64,000 nt of DNA from Streptomyces sp. ISL-36. Lineage in GTDB: Bacteria > Actinomycetota > Actinomycetes > Streptomycetales > Streptomycetaceae. The stretch lies in NCBI RefSeq assembly GCF_018614205.1, contig NZ_JAGGOS010000019.1, forward strand, positions 62,728 to 126,727. Direction: 5' to 3'. Shown here in pieces: positions 32,547-42,686 of the stretch (position 1 is the stretch's first letter; the number at the start of each line of letters is the position of its first letter). The notes beneath the pieces are model-generated. The model was not told the origin of the DNA. It worked only from the letters and a program-made list of their open reading frames with translations, and searched no databases. A program made the position numbers and the translations under genes.

Positions 32547-33344
32547 TCAGACCATCTCGGGCATCTCGCCCTCGGTGGTCGACATGTCGATGACGGCGAA
32601 GGCCGCGCCCTGCGGGTCGAGGAGGGCCGCGAAGCGGCCGAACGGGCTGTCCATCGGACCGAAGACCTTCTGCCCGCCCAGCTTCTCCGCCTTCTCGATC
32701 GCCCGGTCGCAGTTGTCGACGGCGAAGTAGATCTGGATGTACGGCGGGATCTCCGCGGGGAAGTCCTCCGGCGTCATCGTCATCCGGCCGAGGACCGGCC
32801 TCTCGCCGCCCAGGTCGAAGACCTTGTAGTCGACGTGGTCGTCCACCATCTTCTTCGCGTTGTAGCCGAAGACCGAGGTGAGGAAGGAGTCGGACTTCGC
32901 CGGCTCGCGGGTGAAGACCTCGGCCCAGGCGTAGGAGCCCGGCTCGCCCTCGACGTCGAAGCCTTCGTGGACGCCGGGCTGCCAGACGCCGAAGAGGACG
33001 CCGGTCGGGTCCTGGGCGAGGCACATGGAGCCGAAGTCACCGACCTGCATCGGGTCCATGAGCAGTGTGCCGCCGTTGTCCTTGATCTTCTCCGCTGTAG
33101 CGGCCACGTTCGGTGACGAGAAGTACAGACACCAGGCCGACTTCGGGTCGTCCTGGCCGGGCATCGGCGGGACGACGGCCGCGACCGCCTTCCCGTTCCG
33201 GTAGGCCTGGGTGTAGTTGCCGAATTCCGAGGAGGACTCGCCGAAGGTCCAGCCCAGCACCTCGCCGTAGAACTTCTTGGCTCCCTCGACGTCGGTGAAC
33301 ATCGCGTCGGTCCAGACCGGCGTTCCTTCAGGTCGTGCGGCCAT
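32547..33344 (-). CDS. Two-domain VOC-family protein
   Basis: A 265-residue tandem glyoxalase-fold protein. Domain 1 (about 8-125) opens PVWTDAMFTDVEGAKKFYGEVLGWTF and ends AQDPTGVLFGVWQP. Domain 2 (about 140-258) opens YAWAEVFTREPAKSDSFLTSVFGY and ends LDPQGAAFAVIDMS. Same architecture as the genes at 20140 and 38447, with moderate similarity by eye. ATG start. No reaction can be assigned. It faces away from the DapB-like gene across 200 bases. Confidence 0.83.
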   Translation of the reverse strand: MAARPEGTPVWTDAMFTDVEGAKKFYGEVLGWTFGESSSEFGNYTQAYRNGKAVAAVVPPMPGQDDPKSAWCLYFSSPNVAATAEKIKDNGGTLLMDPMQVGDFGSMCLAQDPTGVLFGVWQPGVHEGFDVEGEPGSYAWAEVFTREPAKSDSFLTSVFGYNAKKMVDDHVDYKVFDLGGERPVLGRMTMTPEDFPAEIPPYIQIYFAVDNCDRAIEKAEKLGGQKVFGPMDSPFGRFAALLDPQGAAFAVIDMSTTEGEMPEMV

Positions 33345-33516
33345 GACGGTGACTCTCTTCCGATCGATGGTGGTCTCGATGGGGGTTTCCGAGTGCCACG
33401 CTAGTCAGGGCCGACGCACCGCGCTCGGTGACGGAGCGTAGCCGCGTTCTCGTGGCCCGGATCGCGTCGGTCCGGTGCCGCGCGTGGTGCGGCGGGTACG
33501 TGCACGCCTCTAGGAA

Positions 33517-33531
33517 CTGACGGCCCGTCAG
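33517..33531 (+). promoter_or_regulatory. CTGACGGCCCGTCAG palindrome before the DapB-like operon
   Basis: Perfect six-base arms CTGACG / CGTCAG around GCC, ending 14 bases before the ATG. It differs from the palindrome at 19097-19111 at only two central bases. The position over the start region suggests repression by a TetR-type protein encoded elsewhere. Confidence 0.6.
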
Positions 33532-33545
33532 GTTAGTCTCCGCAC

Positions 33546-34625
33546 ATGATACCGACGGTTGTCTGGGGCACCGGGAACGTCGGGCGCGCCGCCATTCGGG
33601 CGGTCGACGCCCACCCGGCGCTGGAACTCGCCGCCGTACTGGTCCACGATCCGGCCAAGGACGGTCGTGACGCAGGCGAGCTCGCCGGCCTCGACCGCGT
33701 CCTCGGCGTCGCCGCGACCCGCGACACCGCAAGCGTCCTGGCCGCCCGCCCCCGCGCGCTGGTGTACGCCGCCTCCGGGGACATCCGCCCGGACGAGGCG
33801 CTCGCGGACGTCACCGCGGCGGTCCGCACCGGCGCCGTGGTCGTCACCCCCGCGCTGTATCCGCTCTACGACCAGCGGAACGCCCCGCCGGAGTTCAGGG
33901 ACCCGGTGCGCACCGCCGTCGCCGAGGGCGGTGGCTCGCTCTTCGTCTCCGGCGTCGACCCCGGCTGGGGCAACGACGTGCTGCCGCTGCTGATCAGCGG
34001 GCTCGGCACCACCGTGGAAGCGGTCCGCTGCCAGGAGATCTTCGACTACTCCACGTACGAGCAGGAGGACTCCGTCCGTCACCTGGTCGGCATGGGGCAT
34101 CCGATGGAGTACGAACCGCCGATGCTCGCCCCGTCCGTGCCCACCATGGTGTGGGGCGGACAGATACGGCTCATGGCCAGGGCGCTGGGCGTCGAGCTCG
34201 ACGAGATCCACGAGACGCTGGAGCGCCGCCCGCTCGACACCACCGTCACCACCCGGACGATGGGCGTCTTCGAGGCCGGCACCCAGGGCGCCGTCCGCTT
34301 CGAGGTGCGGGGCCTCGTCGGGGGCGAGCCCCGCATCGTCGTCGAGCACATCACCCGCATCCACCCCTCCTGTGCCCCGGACTGGCCGAACCCGCCCGAC
34401 GGCGCCGGGGCGCACCGGGTGATCATCGAGGGCCGCCCGCGGATCGAGGTCACGGTCGAGGCGACGGACGAGGGCGAGAACCGCTCCGCGGGCGGCAACG
34501 CCACCGCCGTCGGCAGACTCGTGAACGCCATCGACTGGCTCGTGGAGGCGGAACCCGGCCTCTACGACGCGCTCGACGTCCCGCTGCGCCCGGCAGTCGG
34601 CAGAATCGGAAGGAGACCGTCGTGA
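33546..34625 (+). CDS. DapB-like NAD(P)-dependent oxidoreductase (amine dehydrogenase-like family)
   Basis: A 359-residue protein with an N-terminal dinucleotide-binding fold (VVWGTGNVGRAAIRAVDAHP) and a DapB-type C-terminal half. Conserved parts are LVYAASGD, the stretch GVDPGWGNDVLPLLISGL and DYSTYEQEDSVRHLVGMG. It resembles the mycobacterial and Streptomyces 'dihydrodipicolinate reductase' proteins that act outside lysine synthesis; 2,4-diaminopentanoate dehydrogenase is in this group. ATG start just after the palindromic operator. The stop overlaps the GTG of the next gene, so both are one operon. The substrate is unknown. Confidence 0.78.
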   Translation: MIPTVVWGTGNVGRAAIRAVDAHPALELAAVLVHDPAKDGRDAGELAGLDRVLGVAATRDTASVLAARPRALVYAASGDIRPDEALADVTAAVRTGAVVVTPALYPLYDQRNAPPEFRDPVRTAVAEGGGSLFVSGVDPGWGNDVLPLLISGLGTTVEAVRCQEIFDYSTYEQEDSVRHLVGMGHPMEYEPPMLAPSVPTMVWGGQIRLMARALGVELDEIHETLERRPLDTTVTTRTMGVFEAGTQGAVRFEVRGLVGGEPRIVVEHITRIHPSCAPDWPNPPDGAGAHRVIIEGRPRIEVTVEATDEGENRSAGGNATAVGRLVNAIDWLVEAEPGLYDALDVPLRPAVGRIGRRPS

Positions 34626-35101
34626 TCATCGACATCCCGGAAGGGCAGGAGCCGATCGGGTACGTGTGGGGCGACATGGTTCCCGGCATAGGGATGGCCG
34701 CCGCCAACTTCTCGCTCTCGGTGTACGAGCACACGACCCTGGGTCTGCGCGAGTTCGAGGCGGCGCGGCTGCGGATCGCCCAGATCAACGGCTGCGCCTT
34801 CTGTCTGGACTGGCGGACCGAACGGGAGGGGGAGAAGGTCGAGGACACGTTCGCCGGCGCGGTGACCGAGTGGCGCACCACCGACGCCTTCGACGACCGG
34901 ACACGCCTGGCCGCCGAGTACGCCGAGCGGTACGCCCTGGACCACCACGGTCTGGACGAGGAGTTCTGGGCGCGGATGACCGGGCACTACAGCCAGGCCG
35001 AGATCGTGGAGCTCAGCATGAGCATCGGTTCCTGGCTGGCGTTCGGCCGGCTCAACCATGTGCTCGGGCTCGACAGCGTGTGCGTCCTGCCCGGGCGGTG
35101 A
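34622..35101 (+). CDS. Carboxymuconolactone decarboxylase family protein (AhpD-like)
   Basis: A 159-residue all-helical protein of the CMD/AhpD family. The redox pair is INGCAFCLDW near residue 60, with the typical Cys-x-x-Cys. Other parts are FDDRTRLAAEYAERYAL and the C-terminal VELSMSIGSWLAFGRLNHVLGLD. Members act as peroxidase reductants or decarboxylases. GTG start overlapping the DapB-like stop (GTGA), so the two probably act together. It converges on the cholesterol oxidase gene with only four bases between stops. Confidence 0.85.
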   Translation: MIIDIPEGQEPIGYVWGDMVPGIGMAAANFSLSVYEHTTLGLREFEAARLRIAQINGCAFCLDWRTEREGEKVEDTFAGAVTEWRTTDAFDDRTRLAAEYAERYALDHHGLDEEFWARMTGHYSQAEIVELSMSIGSWLAFGRLNHVLGLDSVCVLPGR

Positions 35102-35105
35102 CCGC

Positions 35106-36749
<1,644 letters not shown>

Positions 36750-36752
36750 TCA

Positions 36753-36800
36753 CGGCATACCGATAGGTAACTTATGGGTGGATCGCCCATGTTCTGCGCG
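36753..36800. promoter_or_regulatory. AT-richer interval with inverted repeats upstream of choA
   Basis: The interval 36690-36880 between choA and the divergent gene contains TACC-GATA-GGTA (36759-36770) and ATGGG-TGGATCG-CCCAT (36775-36791 region). It is clearly lower in GC than its surroundings. These are promoter and operator candidates for one or both genes; no consensus is recognised. Confidence 0.35.
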
Positions 36801-36880
36801 CGGGATATTCAAGATATAGCGGTAGAGAGCCGACAATTCACTCAGCGAGAGGACCGGCCGACCGAGGAGAGCACCCGCCC

Positions 36881-37522
36881 ATGGAGACCGTCGCCCCCGA
36901 CACAGTCCGAGACACCAGCCGCGCGACCATCCCCGTGACCGCTCCCGAGGCCACTCCCGAGACCGTCGACCGGGCCGCCGCCCAGCTCTACGACACCGCC
37001 GCATGGCGGGAGATCGTCCGGCGCTGGGACACGCCCGCGCCCGCCGCCGAGGAGTGGCGCCGCCTGCTCACGGTGCCGGTCGACGAGCTCGTGGCCACCG
37101 CCCTCGGCGCACTCTCCGCACCCCCGCCCGACGAGCGCCGGCTCCCCGGCAGGCTCGGCGCGATCCTCCCCGACCGGCTGCACGCCTGGCGCCGCATCGG
37201 TCAGCCCGACCTGCGCCCCTCCGCCCACCTCGCCCACGCCCGCCGCGTCCTCGTCGAGTGGGGCTGGCAGAACCGGCCGTACCGGCTCCGCGACGCCCGC
37301 GGCGCCCGCTGCCTCTGCGGCGCCCTGCTGACCGCCCACCGCCTCGGCCACGGCAGCGCCGACACGATGAACCGCTCCGCGGCCTGGATCGTCACCGAAC
37401 TGCGCGCCCAGGGCTGGACCGGCCTCATCGGCCCCTGGAACCGCGCGCCGGGCCGTACCGCCGAACAGGCGCTGGCCCTCATCGACGCGACGATCCGCCG
37501 GGCCGCGCACGCGGGAGAGTGA
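36881..37522 (+). CDS. Hypothetical protein, DUF6197-like
   Basis: A 213-residue cytoplasmic protein. Its C-terminal half resembles short Streptomyces proteins called DUF6197: a helix with VLVEWGWQNRPYRLRDARGARCLCGALLTAH, then a helical region ending ALIDATIRRA. No catalytic motif is recognised. ATG start with GAGGAGAGC upstream. The last 44 bases overlap the 3' end of the convergent MpaB-family gene, so the two transcripts are complementary at their ends. The family name is tentative. Confidence 0.6.
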   Translation: METVAPDTVRDTSRATIPVTAPEATPETVDRAAAQLYDTAAWREIVRRWDTPAPAAEEWRRLLTVPVDELVATALGALSAPPPDERRLPGRLGAILPDRLHAWRRIGQPDLRPSAHLAHARRVLVEWGWQNRPYRLRDARGARCLCGALLTAHRLGHGSADTMNRSAAWIVTELRAQGWTGLIGPWNRAPGRTAEQALALIDATIRRAAHAGE

Positions 37523-38393
37523 CCCCGTCCGGGGGCGGCGGAACCATCGCCCAGCGGATCGCACCGGTCACCAGCCGCCCGCCCGCCCGAGCCGCAGTCC
37601 TCGCCGGCCGGGGCGGGTTCGGCAGCCCCAGTTGCGCGTGGGCCCAGGGCGGCAGCAGCGCCAGCGCGCCCGCGGCGAGCAGTGCGTACGGTGGGCGCGC
37701 CTGCCACGGGACCGGGGGACTCAGCAGCAGGAACCGGGCGGCCTCCCGGCTGTCGGGCGTCCCCCTCAGCTCCGCCCGGTACCCCGCCAAGCGCTCCGCG
37801 AGCTCGGCCACGCTACGGGGCGGGCACTCCACACCGAGCTCGTCCGCGATCCGCGCCGCGTCCGCCACATAGCCGTCGTAGCCCGCCCGGTCGAGCGGTG
37901 CGGCCCCGTAGCACCGATGGGCCCGCAGAAAACTGTCCACCTCGGCCACATGCACCCAGCCCAGCAGATGAGGGTCGGAAGCGCGGTACGGCAGCCCTTC
38001 GGCCGTCGTGCCCGTCACCCGCTCATGGACCGCCCGTACGCGCTCGACCGCGCGCCGCGCGTCGTCGGCCGTGCCGAACGTCGTCACCGCGAGAAAGGTG
38101 CTGGTCCGCTGCAGCCTCCCCCACGGATCGCCCCGGAACCCCGAATGGGCGGCCACGGCGGCCATGGCCAGCGGATGCAGCGACTGCAGCAGCAGCGCCG
38201 CCAGACCCCCGGCGAACATGGAGGCGTCGCCGTGGACCGTGCGGATCGGGCGGTCCGGGGAGAACCACCGCGGACCGGGAGTGCCATGGATCCGGGCACG
38301 CGTCTGCTCGCCCGAGGGCCCGGCGACGTGGCGGAAGAGCGTGGCGCCGAGCCGTTCCCTCAGGTCGTCCACGGAGGGAGGCGGCCACCCCAT
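37479..38393 (-). CDS. Oxygenase MpaB family protein (DUF2236)
   Basis: A 304-residue protein of the family that includes MpaB and the rubber oxygenase Lcp. Conserved parts are VHGDASMFAGGLAALLLQSLHPLAMAAV near residue 55, then FRGDPWGRLQRTSTFLAVTTFG, DPHLLGWVHVAEVDSFLRAH and PPRSVAELAERLAGYRAEL. Several His residues in these segments are haem or metal ligands in characterised members. The reaction here is unknown. ATG start. It overlaps the convergent DUF6197-like gene by 44 bases and is 53 bases before the stop of the VOC gene on its strand. Confidence 0.82.
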   Translation of the reverse strand: MGWPPPSVDDLRERLGATLFRHVAGPSGEQTRARIHGTPGPRWFSPDRPIRTVHGDASMFAGGLAALLLQSLHPLAMAAVAAHSGFRGDPWGRLQRTSTFLAVTTFGTADDARRAVERVRAVHERVTGTTAEGLPYRASDPHLLGWVHVAEVDSFLRAHRCYGAAPLDRAGYDGYVADAARIADELGVECPPRSVAELAERLAGYRAELRGTPDSREAARFLLLSPPVPWQARPPYALLAAGALALLPPWAHAQLGLPNPPRPARTAARAGGRLVTGAIRWAMVPPPPDGVTLPRARPGGSSRR

Positions 38394-38446
38394 GCGGCCC
38401 AGTATGCTCCCGCGACGGCCGGATCCCGGAGCGCCGCGGACAGCGC

Positions 38447-39232
38447 CTACCGGCCGTCGGCCACCGTGAAGAGCCCACCGTCCGGATCACGCAGGGTCGC
38501 ACACCGGCCGTCCTCCGACGGGTGCGGCGCCGCGGACGTCGTCCCGCCGAGACGGACGGCCGTCTCCACGGCGACATCGACATCGGGCACCCGGAAGTGC
38601 ACGTGCCAACGGGGCCGGACCTGCGGATCGGGGGCCGCCTCCACGGCGCCGCCGACGAGCCGGGCGACGGTCGCGCCCGCATGGCTCAGCACCACATGGT
38701 CGTCCTCGTAGGAGACCTCGCAGCAGCCCGGCCGCTCACCGGCCCACTCCAGCACCTCGGCATAGAAGATCGCCGCGTCGAAGGCGTTCCTGGTCCGCAG
38801 CTCCAGCCAGGCCGGAGCGCCTCCCTTGCCGACGCTCCAGTCGGGGATGACCCGGCCCTCCCAGATGCCGAAGACGGCACCCTCGCGGTCGGAGGCGAGC
38901 GCCGCGCGGCCCGTACCGAACCGCAGCGGACCGACGGCCACCGTGGCGCTGCGCTCACGGATGCGCGCCGCGGCGGCGTCGGCGTCGTCGACGGCGAAGT
39001 ACGGGGTCCAGGCCACGGCCACCGCAAGGCGCGGCGCCAGCGCACCGATCCCGGCGACCGGTGCGCCGTCGTGGAAGGCGACGGAGAACTCCTCGCCCAG
39101 CCGTGTGGGCCGGAACTCCCAGTCGAAGACGGCACCGTAGAAGGACTCTGCGGCGCGCAGATCGCGGGTCATGAGACTGACCCAGCAGGGAGCGCCGAAC
39201 ATCGCATGGCTTGAGGTCGACACAACCGTCAT
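38447..39232 (-). CDS. Two-domain VOC-family protein
   Basis: A 261-residue tandem glyoxalase-fold protein, the most diverged of the three in the window. Domain 1 opens CWVSLMTRDLRAAESFYGAVFDWEF and ends ASDREGAVFGIWEG. Domain 2 opens PAWLELRTRNAFDAAIFYAEVLEW and ends LRDPDGGLFTVAD. The ATG at 39232 is chosen because upstream in-frame codons run into a low-complexity leader; a second ATG lies ten codons further on. No reaction can be assigned. Confidence 0.78.
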   Translation of the reverse strand: MTVVSTSSHAMFGAPCWVSLMTRDLRAAESFYGAVFDWEFRPTRLGEEFSVAFHDGAPVAGIGALAPRLAVAVAWTPYFAVDDADAAAARIRERSATVAVGPLRFGTGRAALASDREGAVFGIWEGRVIPDWSVGKGGAPAWLELRTRNAFDAAIFYAEVLEWAGERPGCCEVSYEDDHVVLSHAGATVARLVGGAVEAAPDPQVRPRWHVHFRVPDVDVAVETAVRLGGTTSAAPHPSEDGRCATLRDPDGGLFTVADGR

Positions 39233-39405
39233 CCATCCGTCGTGGACGCTTTGACCGCTCTCATCCCACCGTACCCCCGGGAAGATCGCCATTCCGGCAA
39301 CCCGGCCCGGTCGCGCCGCCACGGCGTGGGCAGCGACATCGGGTACGAAAGCCTGACAGGGGGCAGGAGAGGGCGACACCCACAGGGAAGGAACGTGGTA
39401 ACGAC

Positions 39406-40614
39406 GTGGCGGAAATGGGAAGCGCGCTACGACGACCGCTGGCCGGCCTGCTCGCACGACGCAGGGAACCGGCCGTCGTCCAGACCCTCCGCTCCACCGC
39501 CGCGGCGACGATCGCCTACGTCGTCGCCCTGCAACTGAGCAGCGAGGTCGCCCCGCTCACCGCGCCGCTCACGGCGCTCCTGGTCGTCCAGGTCACTCTC
39601 TACTCCACCCTCACGACCGGAATCCGCCGGGTCAACTCCGTGGTCGTCGGCGTTCTCATCGCGATCGCGTTCAGCATCCTGGTCGGCCTGACCTGGTGGA
39701 GCCTGGGACTGATCATCCTGGCCTCGCTGGTGGTGGGCCGCTTCGTCCGCGTCGACGAGTTCGTGCCCGAGGTCGCGATCAGCGCGATGCTCGTCCTCGG
39801 TGTCACCCAGGTCACCGACACCGCCTGGGACCGCATCCTCGAGACGCTCATCGGGGCGGTCGTCGGCCTGCTCTTCAACGTGCTCCTCGTCCCGCCGGTC
39901 TGGGTCTCGACGGCGGGGGAGTCCATCGAGGACCTGGCCCGGCGCATGCGGCAGCTGCTGCTGCGCATGGGCGAGGAGCTCACCACGCCCGTCGCCGTCG
40001 AGCACGCCGCCGCGCGGCTGCACGAAGCGCGCCGGCTCGACAACGACGTGGCCGACGTGGACGCGGCCCTGCGCCAGGCCGAGGACAGCCTCCGGCTCAA
40101 CCCGCGGGTCAAGGAGGGACTGCTGCACCGCATCGTGCTGCGCACCGGTCTGGACACGCTGGAGATCTGCGCCGTCGTCCTGCGGGTCCTGGCCCGGACG
40201 CTCACCGACCTCGCCAAGGAGCGGAAGGACGACGAACTCTTCCCGCGCGAGGCGGCGCTCGCCCTGGAGGAGCTCCTGGCGCATGTGGCCGACACGCTCG
40301 TCAGCTTCGCCGTTCTGGTCACCACACGGGTCACCGCGAACGCCGACGCGGCCGAGGAACGGCTGACCGGGGAGCTCCAGGCGGCCCGGGCGGTCCGGGA
40401 CAACGCGGCGGACCTGCTGCTGCAGGGCGTGCTCAGCGATCCCCGGCAGTGGCAGTTGCACGGCGCCCTGCTCGCCGAGATCGACCGGATCCTCGACGAG
40501 TTGGACCTGGACCATCGGAGCCGGCGACTGATGGAGGAGCTCGACCGTCAGTCGCGTGAACGCCACGAGAAGCGTCCGAGGCTTTCGGCGCTGCGCGCCC
40601 GACTGGGGGTGTGA
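39406..40614 (+). CDS. FUSC-type aromatic acid exporter-like membrane protein
   Basis: A 402-residue protein. The first 160 residues hold about five membrane segments (LRSTAAATIAYVVALQL, APLTALLVVQVTLYST, VVGVLIAIAFSILVGL, LIILASLVVGRFV, IGAVVGLLFNVLLVPP). This is the arrangement of the FUSC/aromatic acid exporter family. The remaining 240 residues are a soluble, Arg/Glu/Leu-rich helical region, probably coiled coil. GTG at 39406 is chosen; an ATG lies three codons on. The substrate is unknown. The gene converges on a small Cys/His protein gene. Confidence 0.82.
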   Translation: MAEMGSALRRPLAGLLARRREPAVVQTLRSTAAATIAYVVALQLSSEVAPLTAPLTALLVVQVTLYSTLTTGIRRVNSVVVGVLIAIAFSILVGLTWWSLGLIILASLVVGRFVRVDEFVPEVAISAMLVLGVTQVTDTAWDRILETLIGAVVGLLFNVLLVPPVWVSTAGESIEDLARRMRQLLLRMGEELTTPVAVEHAAARLHEARRLDNDVADVDAALRQAEDSLRLNPRVKEGLLHRIVLRTGLDTLEICAVVLRVLARTLTDLAKERKDDELFPREAALALEELLAHVADTLVSFAVLVTTRVTANADAAEERLTGELQAARAVRDNAADLLLQGVLSDPRQWQLHGALLAEIDRILDELDLDHRSRRLMEELDRQSRERHEKRPRLSALRARLGV

Positions 40615-40657
40615 CCGGCTGGGATGCGGCCGGGCGGGGTGCGGCCGGGCCCGCTGC

Positions 40658-40849
40658 TCAACGCCGGTCGTTCATCAGCTCCTGGAACGAGGTCATGCAG
40701 GGTGTGCAGTGACGGTCGGTCCTCTCGCGCTCTTCGAGGTGCTCCTCGTGGAGGGACTGACCACAGAGGGCGGTCGCGGTGCCAATGGCGGCGACGTGCC
40801 AGACGAAGACCCCGTCCGGGGCCGCGAGGCCGACGTGCATTTCGTACAT
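40658..40849 (-). CDS. Small Cys/His-rich protein, possible zinc-binding
   Basis: A 63-residue protein with the pattern ALCGQSL...RHCTPCMTSFQELM, three Cys and several His spaced as in a small zinc site. The ATG at 40849 has GGAG eight bases upstream and is preferred to the ATG four codons earlier. Similar short Streptomyces proteins with a Trp-His strand (FVWHVAAIGTATALCGQ) are known to me only as hypothetical. It is transcribed toward the FUSC gene, away from the aminopeptidase gene's 3' end. Confidence 0.6.
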   Translation of the reverse strand: MYEMHVGLAAPDGVFVWHVAAIGTATALCGQSLHEEHLEERERTDRHCTPCMTSFQELMNDRR

Positions 40850-40998
40850 GGTCGTCTCCATGCTCGGCGGACGGTTGCCTCTCCAGTGCACCGGAGGGAG
40901 GGGGGTTTGCACGCCCCCAGCGCCGCCGTTCGGGTGACGGCCGCGCCGGAGCAGGGGCGTCGACGGCCCTGCCCGACGGGAGTCCACCCCCTGTCCGG

Positions 40999-42633
40999 TC
41001 AGCAGGTGGCGCCGGGACGGACCGGCTTCAGGGCGACGAGGTAGTCGTCGACCGCGTCGGTGACACACGCGCCGGCCCGGCCGTACGCCGTGTGGCCCAG
41101 GCCCTCGTACGTCAGGAGCATGCCGCCGGGATACTGGGACGCCAGGCTCTTCGCCTCCTCGTACGGGGTGGCCGGGTCTCCGGTGGTGCCCACCACCAGG
41201 ACCGGCGGGACACCCTCGGCCCGCACGCGGTGCGGCTTCTGCGTGCCGGTCGGCCAGGCCATACAGGTCATCGAGTCGACCACACCGGCGGTGCCGTACA
41301 GGCCGGCGGCCTTCTCGGCGGGGGCGAGGGCGTCCCAGTACGGCTGGGCGTCGCGGGGGTGCGGTACGTCGAGACAGTCGACGGCCAGGGAGGCCGCGTA
41401 GCTGTTGTCGGCGGCGACGGTCCCGTCCCGTGCGTCGGCGCCGGTCCCGGAGCCCTCCTCGGTGTCCCCGGTCTCGTCGGTCTCGTCGGCCGTCTCGCCC
41501 TCGCCGCTCCCGTCCGCCTCGGCGGGCGCCCCGTCCTCCGCCTCCGCCAAGGCGGCGATCTTCGTACCGTCGCCCCGTCCCGCCTCGGCCAGCGCCCGGG
41601 ACAGCCCCTCCCACTGGACCTCCGGCGTGTACATCGCCATCGACACCACGTCGTACAGCATCCGCTCGTCCACCCCTGCATCGTTTCCGTCCGCCGGGAG
41701 CGGTTCGCGGGACGCCCGCGCGTAGAGGCCGTCGATCAACGTCCGTATCTCGTCCGGGGTCGCGCCCGGGCATGCGTCGGCGCCCACGACGTCGGCGCAG
41801 TGCGTGGCGTAGTCGTCGACCGCCCGGCGGAATCCGGCGGACTGGCTCTCGACGCGCCCGCGCCAGTCCAGCGAAGGGTCCGTCGCACCGTCGAGGACCA
41901 TCGCGCGGACCCGGTGCGGGAACTGCTCGGCGTAGGAGGTGCCCAGGGTCGTCCCGTACGACCAGCCGAGATAGCTCAGCCGGGAGTCGCCGAGGGCGGC
42001 CCGCAAAATGTCCAGGTCCCGCGCCGCGTCCGCGGTCCCGACGTGCCGCAGGATGCCGCCGCTGCCCCTGGCGCACTCCGCCGCGGTGGACCGGGCCCCG
42101 GCGACGACGGCCGCCCGATCGGCCCGCGTCGTGGGGTGCAAGGGGTTCTCCGGAGCCGCCCCCTCGGGCGTCGCGGTGCCCTCCTCGCCGGTGTCGCCGC
42201 AGGTCAGTGCGGGCACGCTGCCGCCCACACCCCGAGGGTCGAAGGACACGACGTCGAAGCGACCGCGGACCTCGGCGCCGAAGGAATCGGCCGCGTCCTC
42301 CTTCAGGAACGCCACGCCCGACTCGCCCGGGCCACCGGGGTTGTAGACCAGTGAACCGATGCGGCGCGCCGGATCGGCCGTCGCCGCCTTCACCACCGGA
42401 AGGACGAACGTCCGCCCGTTCGCCGGACGCGCGTAGTCCATGGGCACGGTGAGGCGCGCGCACCTGAGCTCGCCGCAGTCGGTCCACATGAGCTTCTGGC
42501 CGTAGAACGACCGCAACTCCTCCGGGACGTCCGGAACCACCGGCGGATGCGGCGCGGCCGTGCACGCGGAGAGGGAGCCGAGCACGGCGAGGGTCAGGAC
42601 GAGGGCATGGCGACGACGGAGAGCGCGCTTCAC
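40999..42633 (-). CDS. Secreted tripeptidyl aminopeptidase-like lipoprotein (alpha/beta hydrolase, S33)
   Basis: A 544-residue extracellular peptidase. The N-terminus is a lipoprotein signal with lipobox GSLSAC (Cys about residue 24). The alpha/beta hydrolase core shows LVYNPGGPGESG (oxyanion region), DPRGVGGS and the nucleophile elbow YLGWSYGTTLGTSYAE. The C-terminal TAP-like domain carries VLVVGTTGDPATPYEEAKSLA and a late His in EGLGHTAYGRAG, followed by a Cys-terminated tail. An acidic low-complexity insert of about 38 residues (roughly 355-392, Glu/Asp/Thr/Gly) interrupts the lid region and is unusual. It lies 129 bases downstream of a two-component system on the same strand, with CTGAGG repeats between. 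Confidence 0.88.
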   Translation of the reverse strand: MKRALRRRHALVLTLAVLGSLSACTAAPHPPVVPDVPEELRSFYGQKLMWTDCGELRCARLTVPMDYARPANGRTFVLPVVKAATADPARRIGSLVYNPGGPGESGVAFLKEDAADSFGAEVRGRFDVVSFDPRGVGGSVPALTCGDTGEEGTATPEGAAPENPLHPTTRADRAAVVAGARSTAAECARGSGGILRHVGTADAARDLDILRAALGDSRLSYLGWSYGTTLGTSYAEQFPHRVRAMVLDGATDPSLDWRGRVESQSAGFRRAVDDYATHCADVVGADACPGATPDEIRTLIDGLYARASREPLPADGNDAGVDERMLYDVVSMAMYTPEVQWEGLSRALAEAGRGDGTKIAALAEAEDGAPAEADGSGEGETADETDETGDTEEGSGTGADARDGTVAADNSYAASLAVDCLDVPHPRDAQPYWDALAPAEKAAGLYGTAGVVDSMTCMAWPTGTQKPHRVRAEGVPPVLVVGTTGDPATPYEEAKSLASQYPGGMLLTYEGLGHTAYGRAGACVTDAVDDYLVALKPVRPGATC

Positions 42634-42686
42634 GGGGATGCTCCTGGCAGTGGGTGTGCGGTGCGCCCCAGCATCGCCGGGGGATG

